Shown here one piece after another: positions 26,170-35,466 of a DNA stretch of 64,000 nt (the stretch's first letter is position 1; every line of letters starts with the position of its first letter). Where the stretch lies: NCBI RefSeq assembly GCF_017355365.1, contig NZ_JADIJR010000004.1, positions 116,747 to 180,746 on the forward strand, written 5' to 3'. The notes under the pieces were generated by a model, which made no database searches, was not told the origin of the DNA, and worked only from the letters and a program-made list of their open reading frames with translations. The DNA is from Microbacterium sp. SD291 (GTDB taxonomy: Bacteria; Actinomycetota; Actinomycetes; Actinomycetales; Microbacteriaceae). Position numbers and translations under genes: made by a program.

Positions 26170-26925
26170 ATGACCAAGATCCGCCCCGGCCTGTGCTCGG
26201 TGACTTTCCGCACTCTCGCTCCCGAGCAGATCGTCACGCTGGCGGCGGATGCCGGGCTCCAGGTCATCGAGTGGGGCGGCGACGTCCACGTCCCTCCGGG
26301 GGATCCGGTGCGTGCGGCCGAGGTCGCGAAGGCGACGACGGATGCCGGCCTCGCGGTCGCCTCGTACGGCTCGTACTTCCGCGCCGGCGCTGACGAGAGG
26401 CTGACACCGGTCCTCGACAGCGCCGAGGCGCTGGGAGCGGATCGGGTGCGGATCTGGGCCGGTTCCGTCGACTCGGCCGTGGCCACTGAGGACGACTGGA
26501 CAGGAATCGTCGCGCGCCTGCGGGACGCCGCGTCCGAGGCGGGGGAGCGCGGCATCGGACTGGCACTCGAGTTCCATTCCAACACCCTCGCCAGCACCGC
26601 CCCGGCGACCCTGCGGCTGCTCGCCGAGGTCAGCAGCCCCTGGCTCAGCACCTACTGGCAGCCGACCGTCGCGGCATCCGTCGACGCCGTGATCGACGAG
26701 TACCGAGCGGTCGCCGCGCACACCAGCGCCGCGCACGTCTTCTCCTGGTGGCCGGCCACCGAGCGCCTGCCGCTGCGCGCACGAGACGCGCTCTGGCGCC
26801 GGTTCTTCGCGGAAGCCGCTCAGGCCGAGCGCCCGCCGCGCGATGCCCTGCTGGAGTTCGTCCCCGGCGACGACCCCGCGCTCCTGGCGTCGGAGGCCGC
26901 GAACCTTCGCTCCTACCTCGGCTGA
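26170..26925 (+). CDS. Sugar phosphate isomerase/epimerase-like TIM-barrel protein
   Basis: This 251-residue compact barrel has the AP-endonuclease-2 fold motifs VIEWGGDVHVPPGDP, RVRIWAGSVDSA, IGLALEFHSNTLASTAP (metal-binding Glu/His) and LSTYWQPTVAAS. It is distinct from the product of the preceding gene and separated from it by a palindromic repeat, but on the same strand. It begins TKIRPGLCSVTFRTLAPEQI. It probably takes part in the same sugar pathway. The reaction is not determinable. Confidence 0.85.
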   Translation: MTKIRPGLCSVTFRTLAPEQIVTLAADAGLQVIEWGGDVHVPPGDPVRAAEVAKATTDAGLAVASYGSYFRAGADERLTPVLDSAEALGADRVRIWAGSVDSAVATEDDWTGIVARLRDAASEAGERGIGLALEFHSNTLASTAPATLRLLAEVSSPWLSTYWQPTVAASVDAVIDEYRAVAAHTSAAHVFSWWPATERLPLRARDALWRRFFAEAAQAERPPRDALLEFVPGDDPALLASEAANLRSYLG

Positions 26926-26997
26926 CGTCGCGCCGCAGCACCCGCCTCCGGAGGCGCACGCGGCCCGGTTCGAGGAAACAGGGTTTCATCCCTTCCT

Positions 26998-27013
26998 TGG
27001 CAAACGGTTGCCA
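26998..27013. promoter_or_regulatory. Regulon operator copy 1, before the secreted beta-helix/PL6 pair
   Basis: TGGCAAACGGTTGCCA is a near-perfect palindrome 93 bp upstream of the secreted protein gene. It matches sites at 34039, 43389 and 44517 and is a LacI-family operator by form. Confidence 0.85.
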
Positions 27014-27106
27014 GATACTCTGGTGCGGCACTCACCCAAATGGCAAGAACTTTTACGAAGGCGCGACATGCGCGCCTGAACCGTTCTCGCCGAGTAGGAG
27101 ACGAAG

Positions 27107-30100
27107 ATGTCGCACGCTCACCTGTCCGTCCGTCGCCGGTCGATCGCGGCCTTCGCAGCGCTCGCCGTCGCCGTCCCGCTCGCGCTGGCTCTCGACGGCG
27201 CAGCGGCGCCGGCATCCGCCGCCGATCCCGGGATCACCGAAGGGCTCGATCTCAGTGCCGGCAACCGCCGGGCGCCGGTACCCGGCCTCTACGACTGGAG
27301 CAGAGCCGGTTACCGGGGAGGACAGCAGCTGCCGGACACCGCGGCACTCACGCCGCGCGCGCAGTGCGACATCACCGCGGCCGAGCTCGCGAGCATCCAC
27401 GGGGTGCACCCGGGAGACGGCGCCGACGACACCGCCGGTATCCAGTCGGCGATCGACGCGATCCGCACCGACTGCTCGCCGACCGCCGGCTTCGAGTCCC
27501 TCAGCCGCATCACGCTTCCCGCCGGACGCCTCGACGTCACGCGTGAACTGCACCTGGATGCCGACTACCTCGTGATCCGCGGGGCGGGATCGGATGCCGC
27601 GACCGGCACCAGCCTCGTCTACCGGCCCGACGCGGACACGCGATACGACACCGTCACGGCCGACGGTTCCGAGTGGGACAAGGACGCGATGACCTCGGGA
27701 GCCGGCAGCGGCGGCTGGCTGTGGCCGGGGCGCGGCCTGTTCCGCGTGCAATCCAGAGATGTGCACCCCGCCTACGCAAGTGACCATGCCGCGGCACCCG
27801 CGAACCGCAAGGACCTCTTCGAGGGCACGGTCAACGTGCACTGGAAGGTGGGCGTCGCCCTGCGCGCGAAGACCGGGGATGCCGGCTACTCCGCCCGTGC
27901 AGGCGACACCGTCGTGCACCTCGCCACCAGCGGCTCGATGACCGACTTCGGCGTCGGTGCGCTGGTGAACATCCGCGCCGCGAACTCGATCGGCTTCTAC
28001 GAGCAGCAGGAGGCCCTGCCGACCGAGCATCCGCTGCAGAACCTGCACATGCGTCAGCAGATCTTCCGCATCGTCGCGAGCGACGCCACCGCGCGCACGA
28101 TCACGCTCGACAAGCCGCTCGAGTACGACGTGCCGGTGAACTCCACCTCCGACGGCTCCGCGGCGATCGACGGCAAGGTCTACGCGTCCAAGGCCGCGCC
28201 GATCGTCGACCCCGTCGTCGGCGTCGGCATCGAGGTGCTCTCGTTCACGCAGGAGATCGCCGGTCAGACGCCTGCGGATGCCGCGCACGACTACGGCAAC
28301 CTCGTTCCCGACCAGGCGATGCACGGCATCGTGTTCAAATGGGCCGTGGACTCGTGGGTGCGCGGCATCCGCGCCGAGATGACGGGGTCGCACCCGATCG
28401 TCACCGAGGAGGCGAAGAACCTCCAGATCGTCGACAACGAGCTGATCGGCTCCTGGAACAAGGGCAAGGGCGGCAACGGCTACTTCCGCGGCTCCCGGGT
28501 CTGGGACTCGCTCTACGCCGGCAACGTGTCTCGCGGGCTTCGCCACTTCACGTTCCAGTGGTCGGCATCCGGCAACGTCGTGATCGGCAACGACTTCGAC
28601 TCCGACCTGAACCTGCACGGCGGGTGGGAGCGGAACAACCTGTTCGAGTTGAACAGGGTGACCGTGCCGTACGCGCACCGCACCGGCAACTGCAGCTCGA
28701 ACTGCGGCGAGGAAGGCGGAGGTGGACCGGACGACTCCAACTGGTTCCCGATCTGGTGGGGAGCCGGCAAGAAGGCGGTGAAGTGGTCGGGGTCATCCGG
28801 GCCGATGAATGTCTTCTTCAACAACGACATGTCCAAGCAGCTCGGCAGCGACACGGCCGCCTACACCCCGTACCTCGCCGACCGTCACCGCATCCTGCAG
28901 TTCGGCTGGGACGGCAGCGGCTGGCGCCACCTCGACAGCGGCGGGACACCGATCACCGACTGGGCGCACAACGAGACGCGCGACTACGGCGGCGGGCACG
29001 GCGTGCACGACGAGCTGACGGATGCCGCGGAGTCGCTGTTCCTGAAGACCGTCGCTGCCGGCGGGGGAGGGACGCCGACGCCGACCCCGACGCCCACTCC
29101 GACTCCCACGCCCACTCCCACTCCCGCCGAGATGCTGATCTCGCAGGGGCGGCCGGCGACGGCATCCTCACTGGAGACCTCTTCGTTCCCGGCATCCGCC
29201 GCGGTCGACGGCTCGACCACCACCCGCTGGGCGAGCCTCGAGGGCGTCGACCCGCAGTGGATCACCGTCGATCTCGGCGCCGGCGCCACGGTGTCGAAGG
29301 TGGTGCTGAACTGGGAGGCGGCGTACGCCTCGAAGTACCGGGTGGAGCTCTCCGCCGACGGCTCGACCTGGACCACGCTCAAGACCGAGGCCGCCGGCGA
29401 CGGCGGCCTCGACGAGCTGACCGGGCTGAGCGGCACCGGCCGCTACCTCCGGGTGTACGGCACCGCGCGCGGCACCTCCTACGGCTACTCGCTGTGGGAG
29501 CTGCAGGTGTACGGCACCGCAGGCACCGGAACCCCGCCGACCGGCGGGAGCGTCGTGGACGTGTCGTCCGCGGGTCAGCTGTCGGCAGCGCTCGCGGCGG
29601 CGGCTCCCGGTCAGACGATCCGTCTCGCGGCCGGGACCTACCGCGGCAGCTTCATCGCGACGACGCCGGGCACGGCATCCGCGCCGATCACCCTCACCGG
29701 CCCGCGCACCGCCATCCTCACGAACGACGGTCCGAGCGGCACGCTCACCGGATGCCCGCAGCCGACCGCCGGATGGAACTCCGGCTACGGGCTCTGGCTG
29801 TTCGGCGCCTCGCACTGGAACGTCATCGGGCTGACGATCGCCGAGTCGAAGAAGGGCATAGTGCTGGACGCTGCGACCCACGTCACGATCGACGGGGTGC
29901 TGGTGCGAGACATCGCCGAGGAGGGAGTGCACTTTCGCCGGTCCTCGGCGGACGGCGTCATCCGCGACTCCGAGATCGTCCGCACCGGGCTCGTCAAGCC
30001 CGGCTACGGCGAGGGCGCGTACCTCGGGTCGGCGAACTCGAACTTCGGATGCTTCGGCGACTCCAGCGGGCGCGACAGGTCCGACCGCGTGCAGGTGCTC

Positions 30101-30508
30101 GACAACACCTTCGGCCCGGGGATCGCCGCCGAGCACATCGACGTCAAGGAGGGCACGGAGGGCGGCGTCATCCGCGGCAACACCTTCGACGGCACCGGCC
30201 TCTCCGGTGAGAACTCGGCGGACTCCTGGGTCGATGTGAAGGGCAACGGCTATCTCATCGAGAGCAACGATGGCAGCTTCTCCTCGCCCGGCACCTTCGC
30301 CAACGGCTACGAGACCCACAACCCGCTGACCGGATGGGGATGCGGCAACGTCTGGCGGAGCAACGCCTCCGACCTCGGCGACGCCGGGCGGTATGCCGTG
30401 TTCGTCAGCTCGACCTCGAAATGCTCCGGCAACCCGAACAGGGTGTACGCGTCCAACACCGTGACGAACGCCGTCACCGGGCTCACCAACATCACGGTCA
30501 TCCCGTGA
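27107..30508 (+). CDS. Large secreted protein: beta-helix, F5/8C carbohydrate-binding domain, second beta-helix
   Basis: This 1133-residue protein has a Sec signal peptide of about 39 residues ending ASA-ADPG. Residues 40-645 include a right-handed beta-helix-like region (DDTAGIQSAIDAIR, ITLPAGRLDV, LQIVDNELIGSWNKGKG, NVVIGNDFDSDLNLHGGW). A (TP)n linker at about 655-672 leads to an F5/8 type C domain (675-803, LISQGRPATASSLET to LWELQVYG). A second beta-helix runs to the end (VSSAGQLSAALAAAAPGQTI, VTIDGVLVRDIAEEGVHF, VIRGNTFDGTGL). Both helices suggest polysaccharide lyase or hydrolase activity outside the cell. I do not recognise a family for the first. A regulon operator precedes it, and the PL6 gene follows. 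Confidence 0.85.
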   Translation: MSHAHLSVRRRSIAAFAALAVAVPLALALDGAAAPASAADPGITEGLDLSAGNRRAPVPGLYDWSRAGYRGGQQLPDTAALTPRAQCDITAAELASIHGVHPGDGADDTAGIQSAIDAIRTDCSPTAGFESLSRITLPAGRLDVTRELHLDADYLVIRGAGSDAATGTSLVYRPDADTRYDTVTADGSEWDKDAMTSGAGSGGWLWPGRGLFRVQSRDVHPAYASDHAAAPANRKDLFEGTVNVHWKVGVALRAKTGDAGYSARAGDTVVHLATSGSMTDFGVGALVNIRAANSIGFYEQQEALPTEHPLQNLHMRQQIFRIVASDATARTITLDKPLEYDVPVNSTSDGSAAIDGKVYASKAAPIVDPVVGVGIEVLSFTQEIAGQTPADAAHDYGNLVPDQAMHGIVFKWAVDSWVRGIRAEMTGSHPIVTEEAKNLQIVDNELIGSWNKGKGGNGYFRGSRVWDSLYAGNVSRGLRHFTFQWSASGNVVIGNDFDSDLNLHGGWERNNLFELNRVTVPYAHRTGNCSSNCGEEGGGGPDDSNWFPIWWGAGKKAVKWSGSSGPMNVFFNNDMSKQLGSDTAAYTPYLADRHRILQFGWDGSGWRHLDSGGTPITDWAHNETRDYGGGHGVHDELTDAAESLFLKTVAAGGGGTPTPTPTPTPTPTPTPTPAEMLISQGRPATASSLETSSFPASAAVDGSTTTRWASLEGVDPQWITVDLGAGATVSKVVLNWEAAYASKYRVELSADGSTWTTLKTEAAGDGGLDELTGLSGTGRYLRVYGTARGTSYGYSLWELQVYGTAGTGTPPTGGSVVDVSSAGQLSAALAAAAPGQTIRLAAGTYRGSFIATTPGTASAPITLTGPRTAILTNDGPSGTLTGCPQPTAGWNSGYGLWLFGASHWNVIGLTIAESKKGIVLDAATHVTIDGVLVRDIAEEGVHFRRSSADGVIRDSEIVRTGLVKPGYGEGAYLGSANSNFGCFGDSSGRDRSDRVQVLDNTFGPGIAAEHIDVKEGTEGGVIRGNTFDGTGLSGENSADSWVDVKGNGYLIESNDGSFSSPGTFANGYETHNPLTGWGCGNVWRSNASDLGDAGRYAVFVSSTSKCSGNPNRVYASNTVTNAVTGLTNITVIP

Positions 30509-30554
30509 CACCCGCGCAGTAACCCCCACCCCATCAATGAAGATCGGAACCCGC

Positions 30555-32492
30555 ATGATGAAAACCACCCATCGGATCGTCGCGGTGCTCGCGGCGGCGA
30601 CGCTGTCGCTGACCTGCGTGCCTGCGGCTGCCGGCGCCGCCGAGATCGCGCCGCAGTCCGCGGCGCCCGCGCTGCCGGCCGGGCAGGCGGGCCCGCTCAC
30701 GGCCGCCGAGGTCGGACCGCTCTCCGAGACCCTCATCTCGCAGGGCCGCCCGGCGACGGCATCCTCTCTGGAGACGTCCGCTTTCCCGGCATCCGCCGCA
30801 GTGGACGGATCGTCGACCACACGCTGGGCGAGCCTCGAAGGCATCGACCCTCAGTGGATCACGGTCGACCTGGGCGAGGGAGCCTCGGTGTCGCGCGTGC
30901 TCCTGAACTGGGAGGCGGCGTACGCGAGCAGGTACAAGGTGCAGATCTCGGTCGACGGCACGAACTGGACCACGCTCAAGGACGAGACCGCAGGCAACGG
31001 CGGCACCGACGACATCACGGGCCTGAGCGGCACCGGTCGCTACCTGCGGGTCCACGGCGCCGCGCGCGGCACCGCCTACGGGTACTCGCTGTGGGAGCTC
31101 CAGGTCTACGGCACGCCGGGAACCACGGGCGGCGGCAGCACCGGCGAGACCACGGCCGTCACCTCGATCTCGGCTCTGCAGAGCGCGGTCAGCAACTCTG
31201 ATCCCGGCGACACGATCGTGCTGAAGAACGGCAGCTACAGCGTCTCCTCGGCGGTGAGCATCGGATCCAGCGCCTCCGGAACCTCGTCCGATCCGGTGAC
31301 CGTCAAGGCCGAGACCGTCGGCGGAGTGACGCTGACCGGATCATCGAGCTTCTCCTTCTCCGGCGTGCACGACATCAGCATCCAGGGTTTCAGGTTCACC
31401 CAGTCGACGACGATCGACGTGGGCTCGAGCAGCAAGGCGGTGGACTTCGTCCGCAACGAGTTCGTCTTCTCCGACACGGCGGAGCACAACCTGATCGTGC
31501 GGTCCGACGATTCCGAGATCGCGTACAACTGGTTCCACGGCAAGGACTCGATCGGCGTCTACCTCGGTATCGAAGGGCCGGGCACTGACACCGTCGCCAA
31601 GAACTCCCACATCCACCACAACTACTTCTCAGACCACAACTTCACCGGCACCAACGGCGGCGAGTCGATCCGTCTCGGCACCAGCCCCAAGGCGCTCTCC
31701 AGCGGCGGCGCGATCGTGGAGTACAACCTCTTCGAGAACGCCGACGGAGACCCCGAAGCCATCTCGGTGAAGACGAGCGGCCACACCATCCGGTACAACA
31801 CGATCCGCAACAGCAAGGGCGGCATCGTGCTGCGCCACGGCAACGACAACAAGGTCCTGTCGAACTACATCCTGAACGGCGAGAACGGCATCCGCATCTA
31901 CGGCAACGATCACGTCGTCATGAACAACTACGTGAGCGGAATCAGCGAGACGGACGGCTCGATCATCGTCGGCGCCGGCACGGTGCGCGATCATTTCGTG
32001 GGTGAGAGCAGCGAGTCGCGCAAGCAGTATGACGCTCCCGATCGCATCCGCATCGGCCTGAACACCGTGGTGAACAACGTCAACGGCCTGGCGGGGGAGA
32101 CGCACCGCCCGCTCCCGCCGCTGCGGGTGACGATCGTCGACAACATCTTCCAGGGGGCGACCGGCAAGCTCGCCGATGTGCCGCTCATGCAGGACTTCTA
32201 CTGGCGCGGCAACATCCTGTGGGGCGCGGCCGCCAACGGCAACATCCCCACGGTGGGCTACACGCGGGTGAACCCGCAGCTCGCGCAGGATGCAGCCGGC
32301 GTGTGGAAGATCGGTTCGTCGAGCCCCGCGGTGAACACGGCTTTCATGACCGATCATGGCACCTGGGTGACGGATGACATCGAGGGTCGTCAGCGTGCGG
32401 GCGTCTACGACGTCGGCGCGCACGAGGTGACCACCAACGCGGCGACCCGCGCTCCGCTGACCACCGCGAAGGTCGGCCCGAACGCGCCGTAG
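30555..32492 (+). CDS. Secreted polysaccharide lyase family 6 (alginate lyase/chondroitinase B-like) with F5/8C domain
   Basis: Read from ATG 30555 (another ATG lies at 30537; neither has a clear Shine-Dalgarno sequence), this gives 645 residues with a Sec signal peptide ending near AAAGAAE. An F5/8 type C domain (about 60-188) precedes the PL6 beta-helix. PL6 hallmarks are TNGGESIRLGTSPKALSSGG, NADGDPEAISVKTS (Lys about 406) and GGIVLRHGNDNKV (Arg about 427). The 21-residue spacing equals that of the catalytic Lys250 and Arg271 of chondroitinase B. The end PLTTAKVGP is shared with the second PL6 enzyme. It should beta-eliminate a uronate polymer outside the cell; alginate or dermatan-type substrates are known for the family. 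Confidence 0.9.
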   Translation: MMKTTHRIVAVLAAATLSLTCVPAAAGAAEIAPQSAAPALPAGQAGPLTAAEVGPLSETLISQGRPATASSLETSAFPASAAVDGSSTTRWASLEGIDPQWITVDLGEGASVSRVLLNWEAAYASRYKVQISVDGTNWTTLKDETAGNGGTDDITGLSGTGRYLRVHGAARGTAYGYSLWELQVYGTPGTTGGGSTGETTAVTSISALQSAVSNSDPGDTIVLKNGSYSVSSAVSIGSSASGTSSDPVTVKAETVGGVTLTGSSSFSFSGVHDISIQGFRFTQSTTIDVGSSSKAVDFVRNEFVFSDTAEHNLIVRSDDSEIAYNWFHGKDSIGVYLGIEGPGTDTVAKNSHIHHNYFSDHNFTGTNGGESIRLGTSPKALSSGGAIVEYNLFENADGDPEAISVKTSGHTIRYNTIRNSKGGIVLRHGNDNKVLSNYILNGENGIRIYGNDHVVMNNYVSGISETDGSIIVGAGTVRDHFVGESSESRKQYDAPDRIRIGLNTVVNNVNGLAGETHRPLPPLRVTIVDNIFQGATGKLADVPLMQDFYWRGNILWGAAANGNIPTVGYTRVNPQLAQDAAGVWKIGSSSPAVNTAFMTDHGTWVTDDIEGRQRAGVYDVGAHEVTTNAATRAPLTTAKVGPNAP

Positions 32493-32501
32493 CGCGGGGG
32501 A

Positions 32502-32535
32502 GGAGCGCCGGGGAGGGTCTCCTCCCCGGCGCTCC
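32502..32535. terminator. Bidirectional hairpin between convergent PL6 and uxaC genes
   Basis: GGAGCGCCGGGGAGG (32502-32516) and its exact complement (32521-32535) make a perfect 15-bp stem with a 4-base loop. It is placed exactly between two convergent genes, so it likely terminates both. Confidence 0.88.
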
Positions 32536-32547
32536 TTCGTGCCCGGC

Positions 32548-33960
32548 TCAGCGCGGGATGCGGAACGTGTCGTACGGGATGCGCTGCACGAGGTCGAGTG
32601 CGATGTCGGCGGCATCCGCTTCCGTGAGCCGGTGCGTCGCCACGAGGGACGCGAGGTACGCGGCATCCGCCCGTCGCGCCATGTCGTGCCGTGCCGGGAT
32701 GGAGCAGAACGCCCTGGTGTCGTCGATGAAGCCGGAGGTCTTCGAGAACCCGGCGCTGTCGGTGATGGCGCGGCGGTACCGCTCCATGGCGTCCGGGGTG
32801 TCCAGGAACCACCACGGCGCTCCCACGTACACGCTCGGGTAGAACCCGGCGAGCGGCGCGAGCTCGCGCGAGAACGCGGTCTCGTCGACCGTGAACAGCA
32901 CCAGCCGGAGCGCGGTGCCGGTGCCGAAGTCGTTGAGTGCGCGCCGCAGCGGCTCGGTGAAGGTCGTCGGCAGCGGGAGGTCATGCCCGGTGTCGGCGCC
33001 GTGGCGTTCGAGGGTGGGCGCGTGGTGGTTGCGATGCACCCCGGGGTGCAGCTGCATCACCATGCCGTCCTCTGCGGACATCTCGATCAGGCGGTACAGG
33101 ATGTCGCGACGATAGGCGACACCCTCGGCCGCCGTGGCTCTGCCGCGGAGCCCGGCGACGTGGATGCGCTCGGCCTCGGCCGAGTCGAGCGGCGACGCCC
33201 ACGAGTCCGCGACGCCGGTGTCGGTCGAGGTGCCGCCGACGCTGCGGAAGAACGCCCGCCGATCCCGCAGCGCGTCCAGCAGGCCGGCGTGCGTACCGCA
33301 CGGGATCCCGGATGCCGCGGCGAGCCGGTCGAGCGAAGGCAGCCATCCGGGGGCCGACGGGTCCATGATGCGATCGGCGCGGAAGGTCGGCAGCACGCGC
33401 CCGTGGAAGTCGGGATCGGCCGCGAGCGTCCGGTGAGCGGCGAGGTCGTCTGCCGGATCGTCGGTGGTCGCCAGCACGTCGACGCCGAACCGCTCGAACA
33501 GCGCGCGGGGGCGGTAGGCGTCGTCCGTGAGCCGTTCGGCGATCTCGTCGTAGACGGCATCCGCGGTCTCGGCCGACAGCCGGGTGGTCACGCCGAAGAC
33601 CTCTCCGAGCTGATACTCGAGCCAGTACTGCACGGGCGTCGCCCGGAACAGGTGCCAGTGCGAGGCGAGCACGCGCCACGCCTCGCGCGGGTCGACGGCG
33701 GGCTCGCCGGCTGGGGCCTGCACCGTGCCGAGAGGAACGCCCGCGCCGTGCAGCACCCGGGTCACGTAGTGGTCGCCGGTGACGAGCAGCTCGGTCGGGG
33801 AGGCGAACGGCGCGTCATCGGCGAGCATCGACGCCGACACGTGCCCGTGCGGGGAGCAGATCGGTGCATCCGCGACCGTGAGATAGAGCTCTCGTGCGAT
33901 GTCTCGGGTGTGCGGGTCGCTCGGGAAGAGGCGATCCGGATGCATCATCGTGGTCGGCAT
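32548..33960 (-). CDS. uxaC: Glucuronate (uronate) isomerase
   Basis: This 470-residue enzyme starts at ATG 33960 after AAGGAC. It interconverts D-glucuronate/fructuronate and D-galacturonate/tagaturonate, the first intracellular step of uronate use. It is an amidohydrolase-fold TIM barrel. The metal-ligand HGH is in ICSPHGHVSASMLADD (about residues 30-45). DVLATTDDPADDL, VLPTFRADRIMDP, MVMQLHPGVHRNHH and FWFLDTP-like WFLDTPDAMERY are conserved blocks. Length is normal. It diverges from the UxuB-like gene, and a regulon operator lies between them. Confidence 0.94.
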   Translation of the reverse strand: MPTTMMHPDRLFPSDPHTRDIARELYLTVADAPICSPHGHVSASMLADDAPFASPTELLVTGDHYVTRVLHGAGVPLGTVQAPAGEPAVDPREAWRVLASHWHLFRATPVQYWLEYQLGEVFGVTTRLSAETADAVYDEIAERLTDDAYRPRALFERFGVDVLATTDDPADDLAAHRTLAADPDFHGRVLPTFRADRIMDPSAPGWLPSLDRLAAASGIPCGTHAGLLDALRDRRAFFRSVGGTSTDTGVADSWASPLDSAEAERIHVAGLRGRATAAEGVAYRRDILYRLIEMSAEDGMVMQLHPGVHRNHHAPTLERHGADTGHDLPLPTTFTEPLRRALNDFGTGTALRLVLFTVDETAFSRELAPLAGFYPSVYVGAPWWFLDTPDAMERYRRAITDSAGFSKTSGFIDDTRAFCSIPARHDMARRADAAYLASLVATHRLTEADAADIALDLVQRIPYDTFRIPR

Positions 33961-34038
33961 GCTGTCCTTCGGCGCGGTCGTGCGGTGGCGGCGAGGCGGG
34001 CTCGTCCCCGCTTCGACGCTACAGGTCGTGCGCCGGGT

Positions 34039-34054
34039 TGGCAACCGTTTGCCA
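34039..34054. promoter_or_regulatory. Regulon operator copy 2, between uxaC and the uxuB-like gene
   Basis: TGGCAACCGTTTGCCA lies in the divergent promoter region of the uronate isomerase and fructuronate-reductase-like genes, so one site can control both. Confidence 0.88.
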
Positions 34055-34130
34055 TAGAATGTCGGAAGCTGATGACGACGTCGGCCGAGACACGGCCCGG
34101 AGTCAGCCGGCCGAGACATGAGGAGATGGC

Positions 34131-35465
34131 ATGCACGACCGGCATCCCCGCCCTGAGGCGCCCACGATCGTCCACCTGGGCGTCGGCGCGTTCCACCGCG
34201 CGCACCAGGCCTGGTACACGCATCTGGCATCCGGCGCGGGGGAGCGGTGGTCGATCACGGCGTTCACCGGGCGGTCAGCCGCGCAGGCGCGGCTGCTGGA
34301 GGCGCGGGGCGGGCGCTACACGCTGCTCACCCGCGGCCCTGAGCGCGACGCGTTCACGCAGATCGACAGCATCCGCTCCGTGCACGACGGCGCGGAGCGA
34401 CGCGTCTGGGAAGCGGCGCTCGCCGACCTGGCCACGCACGTGATCACCCTCACGGTCACCGAGGCGGGATACGGCCTCGGCGGACGCGGGGGGCGCGGCG
34501 GGGGAGCCGCCGCTGTCGACGCGGATGTCCGTCGCGCGATGGGCGATCCCGAAGCGCCGATCATGACGGCACCGGTGCGTCTCGCACTGGGGCTCTCGGC
34601 GCGGCGGAACGCCGCAGCAGGGCCGATCACGGTGATCAGCTGCGACAACCTCAGCAGCAACGGCGCGGTGACCCGCTCCGTCGTGCTCTCCGCCGCCCGG
34701 ACGATCGACCCCGCCCTCGCGGACTGGATCGACGCGAACGTCGCATTCCTGTCGTCGATGGTCGATCGCATCACGCCGCGCACGACCGACGCCGACATCG
34801 ACGAGGTCCAGCGGGCGACCGGCATCCGCGACGAAGGCGCCGTGGTGACCGAGCCGTTCTCGGAGTGGGTGATCGAAGACGGGTTCGCGGGCCCCCGCCC
34901 CGCGTGGGAGCACGTCGGCGTCCGCCTCACCCATGACCTGGAGCCGTATGAGAACCGCAAGCTCCGGATCCTGAACGGCGCGCACTCGCTGCTGGCCTAC
35001 CGGGGTCTGCTGCGCGGGTTCGGCGACGTCGCCACGGCCTTCGGCGATCCCGCCCTGCGCGCACTGGTCGAGGAGTACTGGGAGGTCGCGGCGGCGAGCT
35101 GTGACCTCCCCGCAGCCGAGCTCGCCGAGGCGATCGCGGCGACCCGCTCCCGATTCGCGAACCCGCGCATCCGTCATCTTCTCGCGCAGATCGCGACGGA
35201 CGGCGCGCACAAGCTTCCGCAGCGCGTCGTCCCGGTGCTGGCGCACGCGACGCTCGCCGGACGCGCCGCCGCCGCCGCGGCATCCGCCATCGCGGCCTGG
35301 GCCGTGTGCGGCGGTCATTCCGGTGCCGAGATCGACGTGCTCCTCGCGGATGCCGGGGACGCGGATGCCGTTCGCGCGATGCGCGCGTCGATCGACCGGG
35401 AACTCCGTAGGCTGGAGGGCGACCCGAGCGGCGCCGCATCGCGCGCCGAAGCAGTGAGGAGCTGA
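34131..35465 (+). CDS. Mannitol dehydrogenase family protein (fructuronate/tagaturonate reductase-like)
   Basis: This 444-residue NAD-dependent reductase of the long-chain mannitol dehydrogenase family follows a standard layout: N-terminal Rossmann start IVHLGVGAFHRAHQAWYTH, VITLTVTEAGYGL, NLSSNGAV, MVDRITPRTTDAD, and the catalytic-site block ENRKLRILNGAHSLLAYRG (Lys, Asn, His). Beside uxaC it most likely reduces fructuronate to mannonate (UxuB role). UxuA is not in the window. A Gly/Arg-rich insert (GGRGGRGGGAA, about residues 123-133) replaces a loop. The regulator gene begins 2 bp after its stop. Confidence 0.88.
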   Translation: MHDRHPRPEAPTIVHLGVGAFHRAHQAWYTHLASGAGERWSITAFTGRSAAQARLLEARGGRYTLLTRGPERDAFTQIDSIRSVHDGAERRVWEAALADLATHVITLTVTEAGYGLGGRGGRGGGAAAVDADVRRAMGDPEAPIMTAPVRLALGLSARRNAAAGPITVISCDNLSSNGAVTRSVVLSAARTIDPALADWIDANVAFLSSMVDRITPRTTDADIDEVQRATGIRDEGAVVTEPFSEWVIEDGFAGPRPAWEHVGVRLTHDLEPYENRKLRILNGAHSLLAYRGLLRGFGDVATAFGDPALRALVEEYWEVAAASCDLPAAELAEAIAATRSRFANPRIRHLLAQIATDGAHKLPQRVVPVLAHATLAGRAAAAAASAIAAWAVCGGHSGAEIDVLLADAGDADAVRAMRASIDRELRRLEGDPSGAASRAEAVRS

Positions 35466-35466
35466 C

